Positions 51,801 to 61,300 of a stretch of 64,000 nucleotides of DNA are shown here, piece by piece. This DNA comes from DSWT01 sp035373625. Its GTDB lineage: Bacteria > Chloroflexota > Anaerolineae > B4-G1 > SLSP01. The position numbers and the translations under genes are program-made. Where the stretch lies: contig DAOSNS010000019.1 of the NCBI GenBank assembly GCA_035373625.1, positions 14,051 through 78,050 on the forward strand, written 5' to 3'. Positions within the stretch are counted from its first letter, which is position 1; each line of letters starts with the position of its first letter. The notes under the pieces are model-generated. The model worked only from the letters and a program-made list of their open reading frames with translations. It was not told the origin of the DNA and ran no database searches.

Positions 51801-51887
51801 GACGACCGATTCCGGCGCGGCCTCCAGGGGCGGGGAATCCGTGATCCGTGATTCGTGATTCGTGATCTGTGATGTTTGCTTCACCAT
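48840..51887 (-). CDS. GAF-domain sensor histidine kinase with N-terminal membrane segments
   Basis: 1015 aa. Two membrane segments (about residues 40-95), then several GAF-like sensor domains: about 180-440 (less clear), LGTLNEIGNLLASSLDLNEV...IPAGKGIAGAAF (about 450-620) and TLQQIDRQLNATLDYTAVMG...LTVPIKREDRVIGVIAL (about 630-780). Kinase core: His793 in FVSHELKQPMTSM, N box NLISNANKYTP, VKDNGIGM and GTGLGLVITRSI. ATG 51887 is chosen over a GTG at 51926; residues about 5-16 are encoded by a heptamer array. No strong ribosome site is seen. Its output may be the receiver of the next gene. Confidence 0.9.
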   Translation of the reverse strand: MVKQTSQITNHESRITDSPPLEAAPESVVRLLREHIRQRTRLWGYVLIPLLVLGVLAGLWVLVLLFGGAISLEHPVSLMVAAVLLSAAVLVGRWSYRYLETRLLEHHPLLQKAPPALGRVTQIAATSNTRQEIVSTLRTEMMTLFEPRHLEIALLHPTSRYRVLETDIVYLPTSPLARWLAAQPPERLIPLPAPDMPSEALAEQTQVQERGVILLIALGKQGWIGLGAPRDAESYDDIQQSLLQHLVHPAALGLERTAFAESQPKRAQELRSLYWIAQAINFTTQIDDLMELIYTQLKHVIAMPNFYIALRQPDEERLAFTFYVEEDERLYPDTTWNIKEGLTGVIMASGMPIRTHDYVEECHRRGIEPGGTRFGRAWLGAPLTAGDKILGVMVASTFDPDVLFTEEDENFFVTVAAYTAAIIERHALLERLEARARQLGTLNEIGNLLASSLDLNEVLDLVVRNAANLLNSEAGSLLLLDEESGELVFRISSGPAGAKLVGMRIPAGKGIAGAAFAENRPIITHDTHRDERWYSGFDKKSEFTTQSIIAVPLNARGRTIGVLEVLNRKDARPFDREDTELLLAFGAQAAIAIENAQLFTMTDQALQARLEELTTLQQIDRQLNATLDYTAVMGQTLEWAIRITGATIGLIAALQEREDGTQGLRFLAHRGYPPEMFELHTEDNLWPLEEGLIGVTVRTGETLLVTDVEQNPHYKQVVPGMQAQLTVPIKREDRVIGVIALESEQRECFESSDVALIVRLADHAAIAIENARLFQIVQQANDAKTDFISFVSHELKQPMTSMKGYIDMLMRGIGGPLNEQQQQFLQIVRNNIGRMDRLVQDLLDVSRIEAGRLRLEMENVVPEEIISEAVQAFEQEFVAKNQTLQVLLPPNLPTVNGDRGRLIQVLTNLISNANKYTPVGGTIVVSADVWSGNGKDYVRWSVKDNGIGMRPEELNRLFTKYFRANNAAVRSVQGTGLGLVITRSIVEMHGGQVMVESEYQKGSTFSFAIPIPVAA
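51841..51874. repeat. Heptanucleotide tandem array (GTGATYC)x5 in the kinase N-terminus
   Basis: gtgatcc, gtgattc, gtgattc, gtgatct, gtgat(g): five units in frame near the start of the GAF kinase gene, encoding ITNHESRITD. Related in sequence to the array at the pyrK 3' end (ATGATTC). Confidence 0.85.
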
Positions 51888-52064
51888 TTGAGTCCGCAGT
51901 CTATCATTCGCTGGGCGGCCTGACACTCAGACCGTTACTCCTATTGTAGCATGGCAGGGAAGAGTTGCAACCCTCTTTTTGCTTGCAGATGTGTTGCAAT
52001 TTGGGGACTGAGGATACTTTTGCGGCGTGAAATTATAACCATATTCTAATCTTTTTGCAGGTAC

Positions 52065-52093
52065 TTGACAAACTGCATAATCAGTAGTAAGAT
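52065..52093 (+). promoter_or_regulatory. Strong sigma70 promoter of the giant protease gene
   Basis: TTGACA (perfect -35, 52065-52070), 17-bp spacer, TAAGAT (52088-52093). Places transcription start near 52100 and leaves a leader of about 295 nt before ATG 52396. The leader shows no riboswitch I recognise. A 90-codon frame from GTG 52127 ends at 52399, overlapping the ATG, and is not supported as a gene. Confidence 0.8.
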
Positions 52094-52395
52094 AGTAAAT
52101 GTTGACGACCGTCATCGCACAGGCCAGTGCGGGGCATTATAGCCAACCGGCTTGTAAATGTCAGTAGATCAATTCTGTTTGGTCTGAATCGCCACAAGAT
52201 TCAGGCGGGAACAGGACCTGCCGATCCCTTCGGAGTATTTTTCGATCTACTGAGTATTATTGTTTATCGCCTGGCCATTTCTCTACTAGATACCTCTCAT
52301 TCGAACTTACCTGTGTTCTTGTGCTTGGTCGAAGGAATCTGTACTAAGCATCATTGTTCCGCTTTGCCTGGTTCAATAAAAATGGAGGGCCCTCG

Positions 52396-55300
52396 ATGAA
52401 CAGAAAAGCTGCTGTGCTCAATGTGTTGGTGGTTGTGGCGTTGGTTATGGGATTTATACCGTTGCCGGCTTTGGCGGCATCGTCATCCACACCGATGGTT
52501 GCATCTTCCTCTACCCTCGAAGACACTGTTAATGTGATGCAGCCGAATAACCCCATAGACAAGATCGAACCGTTAGTCCTAGAGCAGATCACGGCCGACG
52601 GACGCACCGATTTCTTCGTATGGATGAAGGAAAAGGCCGATTTAAGCCCCGCTTATAAGCTGAAAACCAAGCAAGAGCGGGGTCGTTTTGTTTATATGGC
52701 CCTGCGTGCCGTTGCCGAGCGCACTCAGAAGGAGGTGCGCGCCTATCTTGACCGGCAGGGTGTGCAGTACCAACCTTTCTACATCGCCAACAAAATTCTG
52801 GTGCGCAGCAGCACCCAAACCTTGTTGATGAACCTGGCCGCGCGTGCGGATGTGGCGAAAATCACGGCCAACCACAAGTATCAACTCCCTGAACCGTTTA
52901 TGAACCCCGCACCCACACATCTTCTCGCCGTTGAGCCTAACCTCAGCTTTATCAACGCCGATGATGTCTGGGGGATGGGTTTCACTGGTCAGGGGACGGT
53001 GATGGCCGGCAACGACACCGGCCTCGATGAGACTCATCCCACGATCGCCCCTCACTATCGCGGCTGCCTTAATCCCCCGGCCTGCACCAGTTGGGATCAT
53101 AACTACAACTGGTGGGATGCGACCGGGACTTATCCGATAGATCCTGGCGATGGCCATGGCCACGGCACCCACACCACCGGCACGATGGTCGGCGATGACT
53201 ACGCCGGCAACCAGATCGGTGTAGCGCCGGGCGCGCAGACCATCCACTGCAAGAATATGACCGACGGCGGTAGTGGTGACGATGGGACGTTTACGACCTG
53301 CTTCCAATGGGACCTGGCGCCGTGGGATTTGAGCGGCAACAACCCACGTCCTGACCTGGCGCCGGATGCGATCAACAATTCGTGGGGCTACTGGGGTGGC
53401 GGCGCGCCGCAGTTTGAGGATGAAATCATCGCGTTGCAGGTCGCCGGCATTGCCGTCGAAGTCTCAGCCGGCAACGAAGGCTCATCTTGCGCGACCTTGC
53501 GTTCGCCGGGTGACTACGCGCGTGTGTTGACGACCGGTTCGGTGAACCACAGCGGCGGCGTGCTGCCGGGCACACTGTCGGGTTTCAGCAGCCGTGGGCC
53601 GTCGAGCCTGTATCCCGGTGATTACTTCCCCGACGTGATGGCGCCGGGTGAAAATATCCGTTCCAGTTTGCCCGGTGGCGGTTATGGTTCCTGGAGTGGT
53701 ACTTCAATGGCCGGGCCGCACACCACGGCACTGATCGGCTTGTTGTGGTCGGCCAACCCGACGTTGCGCGGGCATGTTGAAACGACCTATCAGATCATCA
53801 AGGACACGGCGGTACCGCTTACCGGACAATCCGGCTCAAATTGTGGCGGCGATTATGTGGAAGGTCCCAACAACGATTGGGGCTTCGGCACGATTGATGC
53901 GCTGGCTGCCGTGCAGATGGCGCTGTTGATGGGTGGCGCGGGCTATCTTGACGGCGTGGTGACGGATGCGACCAGCCTGCTGCCGATAGAGGGCGCGACG
54001 GTCGTGGCGCAGCACGATGCCGGCTATACGTGGAACGTAACAACAGACAGCAGCGGATACTACACGCTGACCGTGGCAGCCGGCGTGTTTACGGTCACGG
54101 CGACGCATCCACACTATGTTAGCGCTGAAGTAACCGGTGTGGTGGTAGTCACGGACACGACGACGACGCAGGACTTTAGCCTGACACCGCGTGGACTCGT
54201 GTACGGTTTTGTGACCGATGCCGACAACGGAGTACCGTTGGCGGCGGTGGTGACGGCAGACGATGGGACGACTGTGAATACCGATCCCACAACGGGGTAC
54301 TATCAGATGTGGCTGGACCCCGGCGTCTACACGGTGACCGCGACGGCGCAGAACTATGCGCCCGACTCGGCCACGGTGACGATTGTGTCGGGTGCGACCG
54401 CTCAACAAGACTTTGCCTTGCTGGCGGCCGTGGTATTTTCCCCTTCTCCCCTTCACGTCACCATCCCGCTGGGCACCTACGCCAGTGTTGGAGCGACGTT
54501 GACCAACCGCCAGCCGTGGGATTATGCCTTTGAGTTTAAGGAACAAGCGGGTGGCTTTACGCCGCTGGGCCATCCGGCAGTTGAACATGAGCCGTTGCCC
54601 GGCATCCCGGCCCAGGTCTTTACCGGTGCAGCGCCCGATGGCTATGAGCCACAGCCGGCCGTCGCAGCGACGCAGCCTAGTGGTGTGTGGCAGACGCGCG
54701 CCAGCGCACCCTTTGTCTCGATGGACAATGTCTATGTGGACTACGATGACAAAGGCTACCTGGTCGGTGGTCACGGCGCTAACGGACAGGTGGGCATCTA
54801 TGACGTTGACGCCGATACATGGACGACCGGAGCGACCGAGCCGTCGCCGATTCAATACCCCGTGGATGGCTGCTTTGGTTTTAATGCTGATGGTGATCCG
54901 GTGGTGGTGCTCTTTAACGATACTATCAGCAGCGTGACGACGTTGCATCGCTATAACATCGCTACTAACGCCTGGGACACCCCGCCTGTCCCGGCCGATT
55001 TCCCGGCCGATGGGCTGTGGGCGCACGATATTGCCTCTGTCTGGCGCTACAGCGGTGAGAACGTTTGCTACATTTCCGGCGGTGCTACCACAGCCGGCGG
55101 CGGCAACACCAGCGCCCTGTATGCTTACTATCCCGATAGCAACACGGTCGTCAACCTGGGCGACTTCTCTTATCTTCCCGGCGGCTTTGACTTCCACGCC
55201 TCCTGGTACGTGCCGTGGATCGGCAGCGAGGGCGGCATTTGCGTGGGCGGTGGTGTGAATAGTAGCAATGTAGTCTCTGCAGATACCCAATGTTATGACA

Positions 55301-58300
55301 TCGGCGACGGGGTCTTTAATGCCGTCAACGCCGACCTGGGCGCCATGCCCGCGGCTGTGTGGGGCATGGCCGATGACATTCTCTACGAGGGCGGTGATTA
55401 TCAGTTATGGATCGCCAACGGCGTGGATGCCAGTTTTGCCCTCTGGCCCAACTCGGCCTATTATAGCCACAACGATGGCCAATGGTATATCGGTCCGGCG
55501 CCCTCGCGCGCGGTGTATCGTGTTGAAGGCGTCAACATCGCTGCGGGCGATGGGGCTTCCTTCTATGTCGTTGGCGGCTCGACCGGTGGCTTTACGCCTA
55601 GCAATGGGCATGAACGTAACTATTCCCCCGATTATCCGCCGGTTCTCGGTCAGGATGTCCCCTGGTTCGCGCAGGTCCCCGTTTCCGGCGTGGTGTCGGC
55701 GACGAACAGCATCCTCGCGACCATGCTGTTTAGCGCGACGTCCGATGCCGGTGTGTACCAGCCGGGCGACTATGACGCCACGCTCAATGTGCAGGGTAGT
55801 CCGCGCGTCAAGGTGCCTGTGCAGATGACGGTTGAGGCACCCCCCACCTGGGGTAAACTGGCGGGCACGGTGACAGGGTTAGGCGCGTGTGACGCGAACC
55901 CGGCGCCGCTGGAAAATGCTCAGGTGATCGTGGAGGGCAGCCTGGGCACGGTGGTCACGTTGACAACCAACGCCGCCGGTTACTACCAGGTCTGGTTGGA
56001 TGAGGCCGAAACACCGCTCACTGTTACGGTGACGTACCCCAACCATGAGGCAGGTACAGCGACCGGTGTGGTAATCGTTGCCGGCGCAACGACCATTGTG
56101 GACTTCGATTTGCGCTGGCTGGTGCCATGCCTGATGGTGGAGGCGCCTCTCCTGGAGGCAACGCTGGAACTGGGTGACAGTACAACCTTGCCGATGACCC
56201 TGACCAACACCGGCGCGGGCGCGGCGACGTTTGAGATCAGCGACCGCGAAACGGGCTTTGTTCCGGCGCTACTGGCGCAAGGCCATGGGGAGTGGCTATA
56301 TCGCGCCGAGACCGGCGTGCCGATGCAGGGCAACAGCGACCAGGCAACGTTGGCTTATCCGGCGGCGTTCCGTTGGACGCCGGACAAGCCGCTACTGGCG
56401 GTCAACATCCTGATTTACACCGATGATCCTTCCCACGCGCCCAAGTACCTGGATGTGGCGTTGCAGGCTATGGGGCTGTCTTACACTGCGCACTATGATG
56501 GCGACTGGGGCGGCTTTGAAGCCGACCTGATCGGTGGAACGTGGGACGCGGTGTTCGTAGCCAACGATAACTATGGACCGCCTTCGTCGGTGCTAACGGC
56601 GCTGAACAACTATGTGCTTGGCGGAGGCAAGTTGGCCTATCATAGCTGGACGGTGGGCACCGATCCCGGCAATGCGCTGTGGACGACGCTGGGCTTTACG
56701 TTCGTGGGTAACGACTACGATCCGCCCGATCCGGTCTATTGGTGGGATGCCGGGCATCCACTTTTCAATAACCCGGAAGCGGTGCCTGAATTTACCGTTT
56801 TGAACGGTGGGATCTATGGTACGTATGGACAGCAGGTCGAACCGCTGGCGGGTTTTGAGGCGCTGGCAGGTTACACGACCCCCGGCCCTGACCCGAACCA
56901 GGCGGCGTTGATCCTCGGCAATGGGGGGCGCACTTTGTTCCGGGCTTTCATGGACGCGCAAAATGGCGCAGACCTGGACGGCGATGGCCGGTTGGATGGC
57001 GTTGAACTGTGGATGAACACCGTCAACGGCATCCTGAACGGTTTCGGCGGCGACGCCTTGTGGCTGTACGAGAATCCGTTTGTCGGTACGGTTCCGCCCG
57101 ACGGCGGACAAATCCCGGTGGACGTGACCTTTGACGCCTCGGTGGTGGGCCAGCCGGGCGAATATCTTGCCACGCTCAACGTCGAGAGCAACGACCCGGT
57201 TAACAACCGCTACACCTTCCCGGCGAGGATGTTGGTGAACGTGCCGCCGGACTACGGCAAGCTGGAAGGTGTGGTGAATGGGTTGGGGTACTGCGACGTG
57301 AACCCTGCACCATTGTACAAAGCCGATGTGGTGATCGAAGGTGCGGGCGGGGTGACCTACTCACTCCAGACGGCGTCCGATGGTTCGTATAGCTGGTGGC
57401 TGAAAGAAGGCGATTACACGGTTACGGCCTCTTCCGCCGACCACATAACAGAGATAGTGTCGGTAACTATCATTGCGCAGCAGACAACTGTGCAAGACAT
57501 AGCTTTGCGCTGGCTGGGGCCCTGTCTGAGTGTGGCTCCGGCCAGCCTGGAAGCGGCGTTGGAGATGGGGGCGAACGCGACCTTGCCGTTGACGCTGACC
57601 AACAGCGGCGCGGGCGACGCGATGTTCAGACTGAGCGAATCTGACCGTGGCTGGATGCCACTCCTGCTGACGCAGCCTCAGGCGCCAGGGCGCGCCATTC
57701 TTGCCGAGGAAGACAAGACAACGCAAGCTGCGTCCTCTGTCTCGGCCTGGCCTGCGGGCGGCGGACCCGACCCCTTTGGGTATACCTATCTGGATTCTAG
57801 CGAAGCGAGCGGCCCGACCTACGAGTGGATTGAAATCGCGCCGCCGGCCGGCGGCAGTGGCGTCTCGCTCAACATGTACGGCATAGACGACGGTCACTAT
57901 TGGGCCATTGACCTGCCATTCGCGTTCAACTTCTACGGCACAGATTACACCCAGTTAGCGGTCGCCTCTAACGGCACGGTGTACTTCGAGAATGTCTATC
58001 TTGGCCTGAATAATGCGCCGATCCCCGGCCCCAATGACTATGGCGTCAACACCTTTATTGCTCCCTTCTGGGACGATCTATACATTATGCCCGGCGAAGT
58101 GTACTATCTCTTTGACGGCGACAGGCTCATTGTCGAGTACTATCACGTATCCGGGTGCTGCGCCAGTCCCGATTATGGCACGTGGGAGGTGATCCTGTTT
58201 GCCAATGGCAATATCTTGTTCCAGTATCAAGACTTGAACTTTGGCGGCGGGTACGATTATGGCGCCGGAGCGACGGTCGGCATCCAGGGCGACACGATGA

Positions 58301-61300
58301 CGGGGTTGCAGTATTCGTACAACGCCCCGGCCTTGTCGGACAATCTGGCGATTTGCTTTGCCTATCCGGGCCAATCCCCCAACTGTTCCGGCGACGTGCC
58401 GTGGCTGAATGAGAACCCGATCACGGGGACGGTAGGTGCGGATAGCGAAGTGGTGGTAGACGTGACGTTCGACGCGGGGGTGCCGGAGGTGACGCAGCCG
58501 GGCGAGTACTATGCCACGCTCAACGTCCGCAGCGACGATCCGGTGCAAGGCCGGCTCGGAGTGCCGGTGACGATGACGGTGAGCGCGCCGGCGACGTGGG
58601 GGAAACTGGAAGGGACGGTGAGTGGCCTGGGGTACTGCGACGCGAATCCGGCGCCGCTGGAAGGCGCGACGGTGTTCGTGGAGGCCAGCGACGGGATGAC
58701 CTGGACGCTGACGACGGGTGCGGATGGCAGGTACGTGTTGTGGCTGGACGAAGCACACAGCCCGGTGACGGTGACGGTGACGGCGGCGGAGCACGAGAGC
58801 GGGGCCGCGAGCGGCGTAGTGATCGTGGGGCAACAGACGACGACGGTGGACTTCGGGTTGCGCTGGCTGCATCCGTGCGTGAGCGTGACGCCGGCGGACC
58901 TGAGCGCGGCGCTGGAACTGGGGCAGAGCACGGTGCTGGCGTTGACGGTGACGAACAACGGGGCGGGGGTGTTGGATTACGAGCTGTTCGAGCAGGATCG
59001 CGGGTTCACGATTGCGAGCCTGGTACTGCCGCCGCTGCGGCTGGTAGAAATGCCGGTGACGGCGGGTCGGCCGGAGGAGAAGATCGAAGCGGGGCTGCTG
59101 ACAGAGTTGGCGGGGAACGCGACGGCGGAATTCTTCGTGCATTTACGCAAACAGGCAGACCTGAGCGCGGCGGAGATGTTGCCGACGAAAGAAGCGAAGG
59201 GGCAGTATGTGTACACGGCGTTGAAGTGGGCGGCGGAACAGACGCAAGGGGAGTTACTGGCGACCCTGCGGGCGGCTGGGGCGCAGCCACGGAGCTTCTT
59301 CATCAGCAACAAGATACTGGTGCGTGGGAATCTGGCGTTGGCGCAGCAACTGGCGGCGCGTGAGGACGTAGCGCGGATCACGGCGAACCACGCTTATCAA
59401 CTGCCCCGGCCGTATAAGCAGCAAGAGCTAGGGCAGGTGGGGGGAGTGGAATGGAACATTGCGCAGATACGTGCGGACGCGGTGTGGACCGCGCTGGGGG
59501 TGACGGGAGCGGGGATCGTGGTGGCGGACGCGGACACGGGGGTGTCGTGGACGCACACGGCGCTGCAGGGGCACTACCGGGGCTGGGATGGCGCGGTAGC
59601 GGATCACAACTACAACTGGCACGACGCGACGGGGACGTACCCGCTGGAGCCTGGGGATGGGCACGGACACGGGACGCACACGACGGGGACGATGGTGGGC
59701 GACGACGGGGCGGGCAACCAGATTGGAGTGGCGCCTGGGGCGCAGTGGATTGCGTGCAAGAATATGACGGACGGTGGTGGTGGGAACGATGGCACGTTCA
59801 CGGATTGTTTCGAGTGGCTGCTGGCGCCGACGGATCTGAACGGGAATAACCCGCGTCCGGATTTGGCGCCGGACGTGATCAACAACTCGTGGGGTTACGG
59901 GGGCGGCGGGGCAGCGCAGTTCCGGGACGAGATCGCGGCGTTGCAGGCGGCGGGGATTCTGGTGGAAGTGTCGGCGGGGAACGAAGGGCCGGGGTGCAGC
60001 ACGTTGCGGTCGCCTGGGGACTATGCGGAAGTGCTGACGACGGGTGCGACGGGCGGGACACTGGACACGCTGTCGGGATTCAGCAGTCGTGGGCCGTCGG
60101 TGTTGGACGGGAACTACTTTCCGGACATCGTGGCGCCTGGGGAGAACATCCGTTCGAGCGTGCCGTGGGGCGGCTACGAAGCGTGGGGCGGGACCTCGAT
60201 GGCGGGGCCGCACACGGTGGGGCTGGTGGCGTTGCTGTGGGCGGCGAATCCGGGGCTGCGGGGACAGATAGACCTGACGACGAAGTTGCTGGAGGACACG
60301 GCGGTACGGCTGGTCGGGCAAAGCGGGAGCAACTGCGGCGGGGACTACGTAAACGGGCCGAACAACGACTGGGGGTACGGGCGGATAGACGCCTACGCGG
60401 CGGTGGATGCGGCGTTGAGTATGGACGTGCCGTGGCTGAGCGAAGCGCCGGTGAGCGGGACGGTGGGCGCGGACAGTGCGGTGGTGGTGGCGGTGACGCT
60501 GGATGCGGGAGCGGTGACGCAGCCGGGCGCATACTACGCGAGCCTGCGGACGCGGAGCAACGACAGCGTGCGTCCGAACGTGGAAACGTCGGTGACGATG
60601 ACGGTGAGCGCGCCGGCGACGTGGGGGAAGCTGGAAGGGACGGTGAGTGGCCTGGGGTACTGCGACGCGAATCCGGCGCCGCTGGNNNNNNNNNNNNNNN
60701 NNNNNNNNNNNNNNNNNNNNNNNNNNNNNNNNNNNNNNNNNNNNNNNNNNNNNNNNNNNNNNNNNNNNNNNNNNNNNNNNNNNNNGGAGCACGAGAGCGG
60801 GGCCGCGAGCGGCGTAGTGATCGTGGGGCAACAGACGACGGTGGTAGACTTCGGGTTGCGCTGGCAGAAGCCGTGTCTGAGTGTGGCTCCGCTGAGCCTG
60901 GAAGCGGCGTTGGAGCTGGGGACGAACGCGACCTTGCCGCTGACGTTGACCAACAGCGGCGCGGGCATGGCGACGTTCGAGCTGCGCGAGCAGGATCGCG
61001 GCTTCGTGCCGACGGTACTCGGCGGCCCGGTGGTGGTGACCATTCCGGCCGGCCCGGTTGCCGCGCCTGATGGCACAGCGGTCGCCGGTGGGGCATACAT
61101 GCCCAGACCTGAACGATCCGTTACGATTGCACAGCAATTTGTGCTTGGAGCTACGCCGAATATCCTGCTGCTGCACGCCGATGACGGCAACGGCGAGCCA
61201 ATACGCAGCCTGCTGCAGGCTTATGGCGACCTGGGTGTGGTGGATGTGTACGACGCGCGTTATAGCACGCCAACCCTGGTCGAGTTGCAAGCCTACGATG

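Noticed and set aside
52100..52395. Riboswitch in the 295-nt leader of the giant gene
   Set aside because: GCACAGG-like words were noticed, but the conserved cores of known classes (for example GGACGCAAAGCC of c-di-GMP-I) are absent.
52127..52399. 90-codon frame from GTG ending in an ATGA overlap with the giant gene start
   Set aside because: No ribosome site, no recognisable domain, and the overlap could be chance. It remains possible as a leader peptide but is not supported.
53836..55290. 484-codon open frame on the minus strand
   Set aside because: Antisense of the first half of the giant gene; no ribosome site and no recognisable domain.
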